DNA of 64,000 nt, taken from contig NZ_WKJL01000003.1 in assembly GCF_009674565.1 (NCBI RefSeq), forward strand, positions 248,001 through 312,000, given 5' to 3'. This stretch comes from Duganella aquatilis (GTDB lineage: Bacteria > Pseudomonadota > Gammaproteobacteria > Burkholderiales > Burkholderiaceae_D). The notes beneath the pieces are model-generated. The model worked only from the letters and a program-made list of their open reading frames with translations. It searched no databases and was not told the origin of the DNA. This document shows positions 36,379 through 44,494 of this stretch, piece by piece (position 1 is the first letter of the stretch; each line of letters opens with the position of its first letter). A program made the position numbers and the translations under genes.

Positions 36379-37173
36379 ATGATGGAAGAGCGCATAACAA
36401 TTCTGGAAGCGGCATCCGACAGCAACGCCTCAGCGCTTGCTGCGCTGGGGAACGAGATGAACGACCGATTCAACCGTATCGAAACCGAACTCGGCGAGCT
36501 GCGCCGGACCAAAGCCGAAAATGAGTCGACCCTGTATCGCCTGGAGAATCTGCAAGACGAGATGAACCGGCGCTTTGCCGAGGTCAAGGAAGACATCCAG
36601 CGCCGCTCCGTCGAATTACGCGAGCATATCGACCGTACTGCCGACGTCGCGCAACGCGAGGCAGAACACCACCGGCAGGACTTCCGCGCAGACATCGAGC
36701 AACGCCTCGCAAGCATGCGAAGCGAGATTGAACTGCGCTTCGACATGTTACGCAGTGCCGAAGAGCGAGATTTCAAAAAAGCCAGTGAAGAATTGGCGAG
36801 CAGCACGAGCCTCATCCGCGAGGATATGCTGCGCCGCTTCAGCGAAATGCGAGAAGACATAACCCGGCAATTCGCCGATATACGAGAAGAGTTGAACCGC
36901 CGACTGGCCGAACCGCGAGATGAGATCAATCGTCGGTTTGACCAGGTAAACGAGCGCTTTAAGCAAGTTGATCAACGCTTTGAACAAGTTGATCAACGTT
37001 TCGAACAAGTTGATCAGCGTTTCGAACAAGTCGACAGGCGCTTCGAAAGCGTGGAGTCTTCGATAGAACAGCTGCGCAAAGAGCTCCACACTTTCATCCG
37101 CTGGGGCCTCGGCATCCAGATCACCGTGCTGCTTTCGCTGGCAACGCTGGTGGCCAAGGCCTTCCTGGGTTAG
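36379..37173 (+). CDS. Coiled-coil protein with C-terminal membrane anchor
   Basis: 264 residues; AGGAGG lies eight bases before the ATG. Almost the whole protein (residues 1-235) is charged coiled coil with repeated FxEVxEDI/RRF heptads, ending in six copies of a seven-residue unit close to RFEQVDQ (about residues 185-226). One membrane helix (WGLGIQITVLLSLATLVAKA) closes the chain, so the coiled coil faces the cytoplasm. The architecture recalls DUF1640/CCDC90-like proteins; the function is unknown. The last four bases overlap the convergent multicopper oxidase gene. Confidence 0.7.
   Translation: MMEERITILEAASDSNASALAALGNEMNDRFNRIETELGELRRTKAENESTLYRLENLQDEMNRRFAEVKEDIQRRSVELREHIDRTADVAQREAEHHRQDFRADIEQRLASMRSEIELRFDMLRSAEERDFKKASEELASSTSLIREDMLRRFSEMREDITRQFADIREELNRRLAEPRDEINRRFDQVNERFKQVDQRFEQVDQRFEQVDQRFEQVDRRFESVESSIEQLRKELHTFIRWGLGIQITVLLSLATLVAKAFLG
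36931..37056 (+). repeat. Six tandem 21-bp repeats inside the coiled-coil gene
   Basis: Units at 36931, 36952, 36973, 36994, 37015 and 37036 follow the pattern CGCTTTGAACAAGTTGATCA plus one base, each coding one seven-residue heptad. The middle units are nearly identical in DNA, so copy number could change by slippage without breaking the frame. Confidence 0.85.
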
Positions 37174-38540
37174 TGGTGGTGATGCATATCGCCATCCCGC
37201 TTCACGTCCATCGCCTCTGACGGTTTGGCGGGCGGCGCGCCTGGTGCACGTGGTGCAGGAGGCAGTTCGCCGGTATATTCATGCGCCACGGTGCCTTTCG
37301 GATGCTTGTACCAGCCAGGATCCTTGTAGTCGTTCCGCGCCAGCCCTTCCCTCACCTTCAGCACCGTGAACATGCCACCCATGTCGATGCCGCCGAACGG
37401 ACCTTCGCCCGTCATCATCGGCAACGTGTTCTCCGGCAGCGGCATCTGCATGCCGTCCATCGAACCACCCTTGTCGCCCATGACCATATAACCCGGCACC
37501 AGGTTGTTGATCTTCTCCGCCACGCCGCTGTGATCCACACCGATCATGGTCGGCACCGCATGCCCCATCGCGTTCATGGTGTGATGCGATTTGTGGCAGT
37601 GGAAGGACCAATCCCCCGGCTCGTCGGCGATGAACTCAATGGCCCGCATCTGGCCGACCGCGATATCGGTCGTCACCTCCGGCCAGCGCGCCGCCGGACG
37701 CACCCAGCCGCCATCGGTGCCGGTCACCTCGAACGTATGCCCGTGCAAATGCACCGGATGATTGGTCATGGTCAGGTTGCCGACGCGGATACGCACACGG
37801 TCATCCTTGCGCACCACCATCGGATCGATGCCCGGGAAGGCGCGGCTATTGAACGTCCACAGATTAAAGTCCGTCATCGTATTGATCTTGGGCGTATAGC
37901 TGCCCGGATCGATATCGTAGGCGTTCAGCAGAAAGACGAAATCGCGGTCCACCGCATGCTGCTTCGGATCGCGCGGATGCGTCACCCAGAAGCCCATCAT
38001 CCCCATCGCCATCTGCGCCATCTCGTCCGCATGCGGGTGATACATGAAGGTGCCCGCATTCCTGGCGATGAACTCATACACAAACGTCTTCCCCGGCGCG
38101 ATGCCAGGCTGCGTCAGCCCGGTTACGCCGTCCATGCCGTTCGGCAGACGCTGGCCGTGCCAGTGCACGCTGGTGTGCTCCGGCAGCTTGTTGGTGACGA
38201 AGATGCGCACCCGGTCGCCCTCCACCACCTCGATGGTCGGGCCGGGACTTTGGCCGTTGTAGCCCCACAGATTGGCCGTCATACCGGGCGCGATCTCGCG
38301 CACCACCGGCTCCGCCACCAGGTGGAACTCCTTGACGCCGTCCTTCATCCGCCACGGTAGTGTCCAGCCGTTCAGCGTCACCACCGGGTTATACGGGCGG
38401 CCGTTCGGCGGCGTCAATGGTCCCTGCGTGGCGGCCGACGACTGCACCGGCGCCTCGGGCAGCGACGCCACGGCGGCCTTGCTCACCATGCCGGCGCCGA
38501 TCAGGGCCGCGCCAGTCAAAAAGGATCTGCGGTCGGTCAT
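37170..38540 (-). CDS. Multicopper oxidase, Tat-exported, with natural His tail
   Basis: 456 residues. Tat signal DRRSFLTGAALIGAGMV at the start. Copper ligand motifs in order: SVHWHGQRLPNG, MYHPHADE, NHPVHLHGHTF and WSFHCHKSHHTMNAM, i.e. the type 1, 2 and 3 centres are complete. A Met-rich segment (MDGMQMPLPENTLPMMTGEG) and the extreme C-terminus DMHHHH may hold extra copper. Likely oxidises Cu(I) in the periplasm, like CopA/CueO. Its ATG overlaps the stop of the upstream TolC-like gene (ATGA), so the two are coupled. Confidence 0.92.
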   Translation of the reverse strand: MTDRRSFLTGAALIGAGMVSKAAVASLPEAPVQSSAATQGPLTPPNGRPYNPVVTLNGWTLPWRMKDGVKEFHLVAEPVVREIAPGMTANLWGYNGQSPGPTIEVVEGDRVRIFVTNKLPEHTSVHWHGQRLPNGMDGVTGLTQPGIAPGKTFVYEFIARNAGTFMYHPHADEMAQMAMGMMGFWVTHPRDPKQHAVDRDFVFLLNAYDIDPGSYTPKINTMTDFNLWTFNSRAFPGIDPMVVRKDDRVRIRVGNLTMTNHPVHLHGHTFEVTGTDGGWVRPAARWPEVTTDIAVGQMRAIEFIADEPGDWSFHCHKSHHTMNAMGHAVPTMIGVDHSGVAEKINNLVPGYMVMGDKGGSMDGMQMPLPENTLPMMTGEGPFGGIDMGGMFTVLKVREGLARNDYKDPGWYKHPKGTVAHEYTGELPPAPRAPGAPPAKPSEAMDVKRDGDMHHHH

Positions 38541-39919
38541 GGTTGGTCTCCTTTATTCTTGGTCAGATTGCCGCCCAGCGCGGCATCGAGGTTGGCTTGT
38601 GCGGTCCAGTAGTGCTTCAGCGCGCCGATATAGCCACTGACGGCGGCGGACTGCTCGCGCGCGTCGGCCAGCAGCTCAAAGACACTCATCAGCATGCCGT
38701 TGTAGCGCAACAGGGTCTGTTCCGAAATCTGCTTTCGCAGCGGCAGCACCTGATCGCGGTAGTGGCGCGCCAGATCGTAGGAAGCGCGATAGTCGGCGTA
38801 GCTCTCGCGCGCCTCGCTGCGCGCGTTCACCGCCGCTTGCGCCAGTTGGTTCACCGACTGCATATACGTCGCTTCCGCGCGTGCGACGCGGGCCGAACCC
38901 CAGTCGAACAGCGGAATCTCCAGCGTCAGCTCATAGCCGCGCGTGGCCGTCGGACCATCGGTATTGCGCACCGCGCCGAGGTCCAGCACATTGATGAAAC
39001 GCGTGGTGCGCGTCAGGCCGAGCGTGGATGCGGTCTGCTCGGTATCCAGCCTGGCCGCCTGGATGTCCAGCCGCTCGTTGACGGCGATCTGCTCGACATC
39101 CGCCAGCTCGCGCGGCGCCGCCGGCAGGTCGGGCAGATGATCAGGCAGACGATAGGACGCCGCCTGTTCGCCGCTCAGCCCCAGCAAACGCGTCAGCTTT
39201 TCGCGCGCCGCCACGGCGGCTTTCTGCGCATGGGTGACATCGGCCACCGTCTGCGCGTGATAGGCCTGCTCGCGCGCCATGTCGAGCGAACTCCAGTTGC
39301 CCGCCTTGCGCATGCGTTCCGCCAGTTCGGCGCTGGCTTGCGCCGACGCCTGCACCTGTTTCGCATAGTCGGCGACCTGGCTTGCCGCCACCGCCTCCAC
39401 CCACGCGCGGCGCGTATCGGCTGCGACCTTCAGCGCCTCATTCGACACCAGCAATTTGGTTTGTTCAAAGCGGCGGCCTTCGATGCGACTGGCCATCGGC
39501 GCCGTGATCAGGCCCACCAGATTGAAGGTCAGCGTGCGTTCGACGCCCACTTCGCCGCCGCCATGCGTACGCTTGAAGTCCAGCACCGGGTTCTGCAGGC
39601 GGCCCGCCTGCACCAGGTCCGCCTCGGCCACGCCCAGCGACCAGTATGTCGCCTGCAGCCCGCGGTTATTCAGCAGTGCGACCTGCACCGCATCGTCGGC
39701 AGCCAGCGGCTGCTCCAGTTTTTTGCCAATGACGGCGGCCAGCGCGCGCGCGTCGTCCTCATTGCGCGGCAAGCGCCCAGCCACGCTGGCGCTGGCGCCG
39801 GTGCGCTGTTCGCTGACGCCGGCAACGGCGCCAAAGCCGCCATCGCCGGACAGCGATGCACAGCCGCTCAGCAGCACCAGCAAACTGGCGCCACCGGCGA
39901 GTTTATACAGAGAAGTCAT
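38537..39919 (-). CDS. TolC-like outer-membrane lipoprotein (copper operon)
   Basis: 460 residues. Lipobox LLSGC near residue 19, then two OEP (outer membrane efflux protein) repeats with long helices, e.g. NRGLQATYWSLGVAEADLVQ, LDWGSAR-type strand EIPLFDWGSARVARAEATYM and RYNGMLMSVFELLADAREQS. GAGGAC precedes the ATG. It lies in a three-gene operon with an H/M/C-rich small protein and the multicopper oxidase, but no RND pump genes are adjacent, so it probably acts with a pump encoded elsewhere or as a stand-alone copper-resistance factor. Confidence 0.85.
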   Translation of the reverse strand: MTSLYKLAGGASLLVLLSGCASLSGDGGFGAVAGVSEQRTGASASVAGRLPRNEDDARALAAVIGKKLEQPLAADDAVQVALLNNRGLQATYWSLGVAEADLVQAGRLQNPVLDFKRTHGGGEVGVERTLTFNLVGLITAPMASRIEGRRFEQTKLLVSNEALKVAADTRRAWVEAVAASQVADYAKQVQASAQASAELAERMRKAGNWSSLDMAREQAYHAQTVADVTHAQKAAVAAREKLTRLLGLSGEQAASYRLPDHLPDLPAAPRELADVEQIAVNERLDIQAARLDTEQTASTLGLTRTTRFINVLDLGAVRNTDGPTATRGYELTLEIPLFDWGSARVARAEATYMQSVNQLAQAAVNARSEARESYADYRASYDLARHYRDQVLPLRKQISEQTLLRYNGMLMSVFELLADAREQSAAVSGYIGALKHYWTAQANLDAALGGNLTKNKGDQP

Positions 39920-39977
39920 GTCCTCAACCTCAAAAAACGTTATGAAAACCCAGCTCGCGGACGGAGCTGTCGTGTGA

Positions 39978-40352
39978 TCAGGCGAAGGAGCCTTGAGGGG
40001 GACGTTCAGGGTGGGCCAGGTCGACCGCAGGGAGGAAATCGGAATAGAAAGGAATCACGCGCGATGCCGTCGGCAGCGCCGGTGCAGCCAGTTCCAGCGC
40101 CAGCAATGGCGCGGCAGTCGCGCAGCATGCGGAGCCGCTGCACTTCATGGTGGTATGAGAGGACGAACCGTGTTCCTGCTTTGCCTGCGCCGCCATCATG
40201 GCTGCATGATCGTGTGGTCCGGATGGCATGGCCATGGCGGCATGTGCAGTCGCGGGCGCGACGCACAGCAGCATCTGCGCCGACGCATATCCCTGGTACG
40301 GGAGCGCCAGCAGCATCAGCCAAACGATGAAGGATCTGAGCAGGAGAGTCAT
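39978..40352 (-). CDS. Small His/Met/Cys-rich exported protein of the copper operon
   Basis: 124 residues. Signal peptide LIVWLMLLALPYQGYASA-like at the N-terminus, then a metal-ligand-rich body (MAMPSGPHDHAAMMAA, HTTMKCSGSACC) and a conserved-looking tail HPERPPQGSFA of the kind seen in small proteins next to copper-resistance genes (DUF2946-like). First gene of the copper operon, 58 bases before the TolC-like gene. Probably a periplasmic metal buffer; inferred from composition and neighbours. Confidence 0.65.
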   Translation of the reverse strand: MTLLLRSFIVWLMLLALPYQGYASAQMLLCVAPATAHAAMAMPSGPHDHAAMMAAQAKQEHGSSSHTTMKCSGSACCATAAPLLALELAAPALPTASRVIPFYSDFLPAVDLAHPERPPQGSFA

Positions 40353-40393
40353 GCGGCTATGTTATCACAAGCCGTTACTGCCTGCGCTTAGCG

Positions 40394-40633
40394 TCAGGTC
40401 ATGCGCACCAGCGGATTGGCGATGATGTTGTCGATCTGGACGATCGCCTCGTCGCAGGCGGCGGTGATGGCATCTTCCTGACTGTCGCGCACAAACTGCA
40501 TGGTGGCGCCTTCGAACACTTCCTCGCCGTCCGCGTTCACGCGTGCGAGGTCGCAGCTGGCCGTCCATTTGTGGTCGCTGGTCGGCAGCGCGGTCGGGAT
40601 GATGTCCCATCCTTTGTAATGAAGCCTGTCCAT
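40394..40633 (-). CDS. Small soluble protein of unknown function
   Basis: 79 residues from the ATG at 40633, which has an excellent AAGGAGG seven bases upstream; the longer open frame upstream is not needed. Sequence MDRLHYKGWDIIPTALPTSD, DLARVNADGEEVFEGATMQF and a closing helix AITAACDEAIVQIDNIIAN. It looks like a small alpha/beta protein of the kind annotated as hypothetical in many Burkholderiales. It is 41 bases upstream of the copper operon on the same strand, so could be cotranscribed. Confidence 0.65.
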   Translation of the reverse strand: MDRLHYKGWDIIPTALPTSDHKWTASCDLARVNADGEEVFEGATMQFVRDSQEDAITAACDEAIVQIDNIIANPLVRMT

Positions 40634-40709
40634 GATTGCCTCCTTGTTAAGCACAAGGCTACCATGGGCAGGCAAAGCCCGGCGCACGCATGCACCGGGT
40701 GCCAGGCGC

Positions 40710-42140
40710 TTACTCCGGCTTGGCGACGCGACCGATGTTCTCATCCATATTGGCGAGGAACCAGCTCAGCGACGTCATCACCGCCACGTGGCGTTTCAGC
40801 TCCAGCGTGCTGACCTTGTCCAGCGTATCGGCCGGCGTATGGTGGTAGCTGAAGTAGAAGCTGGCGTCCACCAGCGGCTGGAACGACGGCACGCCGCCGC
40901 GCTCCAGCGGACCGATGTCGGCGCCGGCGGCGGCATCGTGGCGCTCGAACACGCCGGCGCCGATCGGCTCCAGCGCAGCCTTCAGCGGCGCGAAGTACTT
41001 CACCATCGATGGCGTCACGCTGCCGATGAAGCCGAACGGACGCCCGCCGCCTTCGTCGGATTCAATCGCGGCGAAATGTTTATCCAGCTTGTCCTTGTTG
41101 GCCTCGAAGTAGGCGCGGCCGCCACGGGTGCCGTTTTCCTCGTTCATCCAGGCGATGACGCGAATGGTGCGGCGTGGATGCAGGTCCAGTTTCTTCAGCG
41201 TGTCGATCACGCCCATGGCGCCGGCCACGCCGGTGCCGTCGTCGTGTGCGCCGGTGGCCAGGTCCCACGAATCCAGGTGGCCGGAGACGATTACCACTTC
41301 GTCGGCCTTGTCGGTGCCCGGCCAGTCGGCGATGACGTTGAAGCTGTCGGCGTCCGGCAAGGTTTGCGGCGTCAGGGTCAGGTGCATTTTCAGCGGACCG
41401 CGCGCCGACAAACGGCTCATCAGCATGGCGTCTTCCGCCGTCACCGCGGCGGCGGGAATGCGCGCGCCATCGACCAGGCCAGTGGCGCCGGTGTGGGCGA
41501 TGCGGTAATTGGCGCCGCCGACCGAACGCACCAGGGCTGCCGCAGCGCCCAGTTCAGCCGCCAGCTTAGGACCCTGGGTGCGGATGCGCGAACCCTGGCC
41601 ATAGGCTGGACCAGCCAGGCCGCGATCCGCCATCTCCTGGTCGAAGGCCACGTCGAACAGCACAATGCTGCCCTTGACCTGCGCGCCCTTGGCTTTCAGT
41701 TCATCGAAGCTGTGCACCACGATCACCGGCGCGGTCAGGCCGGCGGCTGGCGTCGCGCCGGAGCCGCCCAGGGCGGTCAGCACCACTTTTTGCGATACGC
41801 CGTTCGGACGGCCGGTGTAGTCGACCAGTTCCGCCTTCTCTTCGCCACGCACCCAGTGCGGCACCTTCACCGGCTGCAGCGTGACCTTGGCGCCCAGCTT
41901 GCGCATGGCCTCCGCCACCTGCTCCACCGCTGCGGCGGCGCCGGCGGAACCGGACAGGCGAGGGCCGACCAGGTCGGTCAGATCGGCCAGGCGCTCGTAG
42001 GCCCAGTCGCTTTTCATCGCACTGTCGCGGATCTGCGCCAGCGTGGCGGGATCGTTGGCGGGTGCGGCGCTGGCGCCGAGGCTCAACAGGCTGCTGGCCA
42101 GGACGGTCAGCGACAGGGAGTGTTTGAAGACGGATTTCAT
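40710..42140 (-). CDS. M28-family zinc aminopeptidase/carboxypeptidase, exported
   Basis: 476 residues. Signal peptide ends SLGASAAP. A PA-type insertion (about 135-260) precedes the metallopeptidase core. Zinc-ligand motifs are complete: VSGHLDSWDLATGAHDDGTG (His, Asp), AWMNEENGTRGG (catalytic Glu pair), IESDEGGG (Asp) and FSYHHTPADTLD (last His). AGGAAC precedes the ATG. The protein resembles the Q/CPQ-like plasma glutamate carboxypeptidase group and probably trims peptides in the periplasm. It stands alone. Confidence 0.9.
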   Translation of the reverse strand: MKSVFKHSLSLTVLASSLLSLGASAAPANDPATLAQIRDSAMKSDWAYERLADLTDLVGPRLSGSAGAAAAVEQVAEAMRKLGAKVTLQPVKVPHWVRGEEKAELVDYTGRPNGVSQKVVLTALGGSGATPAAGLTAPVIVVHSFDELKAKGAQVKGSIVLFDVAFDQEMADRGLAGPAYGQGSRIRTQGPKLAAELGAAAALVRSVGGANYRIAHTGATGLVDGARIPAAAVTAEDAMLMSRLSARGPLKMHLTLTPQTLPDADSFNVIADWPGTDKADEVVIVSGHLDSWDLATGAHDDGTGVAGAMGVIDTLKKLDLHPRRTIRVIAWMNEENGTRGGRAYFEANKDKLDKHFAAIESDEGGGRPFGFIGSVTPSMVKYFAPLKAALEPIGAGVFERHDAAAGADIGPLERGGVPSFQPLVDASFYFSYHHTPADTLDKVSTLELKRHVAVMTSLSWFLANMDENIGRVAKPE

Positions 42141-42276
42141 GCGGTTCCTGTATCAATAGAGGTTGGGTAGCAAGATCGTCTCAAACGATAACCCATCGTG
42201 ACGATCTTGTCATCCATGTTGATTTGCTATCGCGCTTGCTCTACCATGTATATTCAACTGCTTGAAGAAAGCGTCT

Positions 42277-42807
42277 ATGCTCAAGGGTCAAAGCTGCACC
42301 GTACGCCATCTGGTCACCGCAGATCTGAACACCTTCATCGCGCTGGTCAACGACCTGCCGTCGCGCGGCGATTATTTTTCCACGCACTTCAAGTCGCCGG
42401 AAACCATGCGCCGGGAGTTCATGCAGAACAGTTTCGTCACCGAGGACAGCGAACTGTTTGTTATCGAAGACGCGGCCCACCACATCATCGGCGTCATCAC
42501 CCACTTCAAAAGCCGCACGCCGACCACGCGCGAAATCGGCTACCGCCTGTTCGACGAAAAACTGGTCGGACGCGGATATGTAACCGAGGCGTGCCGCCTG
42601 GTGATCGATTATCTGTTCAACGTCTACCAGTATCACCGGCTGGAATTGCTGACGGCGCCGGAGAACGTCGCGTCGGTGCGGATCGCGCAAAAATGCGGCT
42701 TCCAGGCCGAAGGCACGCTGCGCCAGTCCTTCTTTATCAACGGCCGTTACCAGGATGTGACGGTGTTTAGCTTGTTGCGCCCGGAGTGGGAAACACGGCG
42801 TCTATAA
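42277..42807 (+). CDS. GNAT-family acetyltransferase (RimJ/RimL-like)
   Basis: 176 residues from the ATG at 42277. The Acetyltransf_3 fold is clear: YFSTHFKSPETMRREFM, a strand ELFVIEDAAHHIIGVI, the acetyl-CoA loop LFDEKLVGRGYVTEA, and RLELLTAPENVASVRIAQKC with GFQAEGTLRQSFFINGRYQD, typical of RimJ/RimL-type N-acetyltransferases. Substrate unknown. The ribosome site is weak (AAGAAAG). Confidence 0.85.
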   Translation: MLKGQSCTVRHLVTADLNTFIALVNDLPSRGDYFSTHFKSPETMRREFMQNSFVTEDSELFVIEDAAHHIIGVITHFKSRTPTTREIGYRLFDEKLVGRGYVTEACRLVIDYLFNVYQYHRLELLTAPENVASVRIAQKCGFQAEGTLRQSFFINGRYQDVTVFSLLRPEWETRRL

Positions 42808-42953
42808 ACGTATGACCAAATGTAACAAGCCATTACCAGCAAGGCCCCTTTGTAAGCATGTGTATAAGACGTGGTAATAATTCTCCCCTGATTTAAAGTG
42901 GAGTCACTGGCTAACGAATCATTTCGATCCGAGCCGCAGCAAGGGGAAATACC

Positions 42954-43379
42954 ATGTTGAGCAAAAAAATGATGGGTGTAGCGTTACTGGCCACCGCAGC
43001 AATTTCGTCGTCGGCCTTCGCAAGCGACCGTGATTTCAACACGGTGGCCGGTGCTGTGGTCGGCGCCGCAATCGGTAACAGCGCCGGTGGCCGCGATGGC
43101 GCCATCGTCGGCGGCCTGGTTGGCGCGGCAGTGGGTAACAGTGTCCGCACCTCGGATGACCGCTACTATCGCGGCGGCCGTCGTGACTACGTCGAAACCC
43201 GCGTCTACACGCAGCCGGCGCCGGTCTACTACGAGCGTCCAGCCCCGGTGTACTATGCGCCGCCACCACGCTACTACGAACCGCCACCACGCGTGGTCTA
43301 CGTTGAACCGGCCCGCCCGTACTACCGCGAATATCGCGGTGACCGCTGGGACCACCACCACGATCGCTGGGGACGTTAA
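42954..43379 (+). CDS. Glycine-zipper outer-membrane-type protein
   Basis: 141 residues. Signal peptide ends SSSAFAS. Two glycine-zipper helices (VAGAVVGAAIGNSAGGRDGA and IVGGLVGAAVGNSV, about residues 31-63), then a Tyr/Pro-rich basic tail (YYERPAPVYYAPPPRYYEPP). Such proteins insert in the outer membrane or periplasm and are often stress-induced. AAGGGG precedes the ATG, and a strong terminator follows. Confidence 0.8.
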   Translation: MLSKKMMGVALLATAAISSSAFASDRDFNTVAGAVVGAAIGNSAGGRDGAIVGGLVGAAVGNSVRTSDDRYYRGGRRDYVETRVYTQPAPVYYERPAPVYYAPPPRYYEPPPRVVYVEPARPYYREYRGDRWDHHHDRWGR

Positions 43380-43390
43380 GCCCTGACCTG

Positions 43391-43418
43391 AAAAGCCCCG
43401 ATTCGTCGGGGCTTTTTT
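43391..43418 (+). terminator. Intrinsic terminator before the kinase operon
   Basis: AAAAGCCCCGA-TTCG-TCGGGGCTTTTTT: perfect stem, stable TTCG loop and six T residues, insulating the kinase operon from the glycine-zipper gene. Confidence 0.9.
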
Positions 43419-43453
43419 CCTTCCCCCCGCTAGCGTTCTGCAACGGGGGAATC

Positions 43454-44494
43454 ATGACGACAGCAGACGCAATCATCGCTTTGGAACTGGGCCACTACCG
43501 GCTGCGCGAGCAGATCGGTGGATCGGCGTATGGGATCATCTGGCGCGCCAGCGGGCCGCAGGCCACGCGCGACGTCGCCATCAAGCTGATTAACCAGGAA
43601 CAGATGGCGCGCGCCCTGCCCGCCCTGCGCGAGCGCTGGACCACCAGCGCCACCAACGAAATCGCCTTCCTGCAGTCGCTGGAGCCCTGGGATGAACGGC
43701 ATATCGTGCGCCTGCTGGACAGCGGCTGGCACGAAGGTCTGCCGGTGCTGGCGCTGGAGCTGATGGGTTCCGACCTGGGCAAGCACATGGTCGCGCTCAA
43801 GGGACGCGGCGAGACCGTGCCGCTGGCGCAAACGCTGGGCTGGATCGCGCAGATCAACCAGGCGCTGGCCAAGGTGCACCAATACGGCTGGCGTTACCTG
43901 GACCTGAAACCGGCCAATGTGCTGCTCGATCCGCATCTGCATACCGTCAAACTGGCCGATTTCGGCACCAACCGCGAGTTGGGCCGCCTGCAGGCGCACT
44001 CCTATGCCGGCACCGCCAACTGGCAGGCGCCAGAACAATTCTTCCCCGCAGACGGCGGCGGTTACGCCACCGGCGCGCGCAGCGATTACTTCTCGCTCGG
44101 CGCGCTGCTGTACTTCCTGGTTACCGGCGGCACGCCGCTGCGCTTTTGCAGCGATTGCGGACAGGCGTACCGCGAACACCACGTCGCCGGCGCCGATCTC
44201 ATTCGCGGACGAAACGGCGGCGACATTCCCGCCGCACTGCATGCGGCGGAAGAAGAACGCTTCGCTGCCGCCATCCCAACCACGCAGCGCGACGCGGCGC
44301 TCGATCTGCTGCGCACCCTGCTGCATATCGATCCGGCCAGGCGGCCGCGCCACGCCATCCAGATCAGCCGCATGCTGAATGCGATTCAAGGTGTGAAGCT
44401 GGCGCGCGGCGCCTTCGACGCCGTCGATCCGGTGTTGGGCATGCGCCGTCCGTCAGCCGCCAACGGCTGGCAAACCACGCGGGGGACATGGTGA
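43454..44494 (+). CDS. Ser/Thr protein kinase (kinase-FtsW-FHA-PP2C operon)
   Basis: 346 residues. Hanks-type kinase: glycine loop IGGSAYGIIW, lysine VAIKLI, catalytic loop YLDLKPANVLL (HRD replaced by LDL with the catalytic Asp kept), DFGTNRE, and APEQF. A cysteine pair in RFCSDCGQAYREHH interrupts the C-lobe. There is no membrane helix or sensor domain. GGGGGAATC precedes the ATG, and its stop TGA shares a base with the next start (TGATG). First gene of the six-gene operon; the PP2C gene downstream is its likely antagonist and the FHA proteins its likely targets. Confidence 0.88.
   Translation: MTTADAIIALELGHYRLREQIGGSAYGIIWRASGPQATRDVAIKLINQEQMARALPALRERWTTSATNEIAFLQSLEPWDERHIVRLLDSGWHEGLPVLALELMGSDLGKHMVALKGRGETVPLAQTLGWIAQINQALAKVHQYGWRYLDLKPANVLLDPHLHTVKLADFGTNRELGRLQAHSYAGTANWQAPEQFFPADGGGYATGARSDYFSLGALLYFLVTGGTPLRFCSDCGQAYREHHVAGADLIRGRNGGDIPAALHAAEEERFAAAIPTTQRDAALDLLRTLLHIDPARRPRHAIQISRMLNAIQGVKLARGAFDAVDPVLGMRRPSAANGWQTTRGTW

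Noticed and set aside
44146..44493. N-terminal extension of the FtsW/RodA-like gene
   Set aside because: Arg-rich shadow of the kinase gene; the TGATG junction at 44492-44496 gives a clear start.
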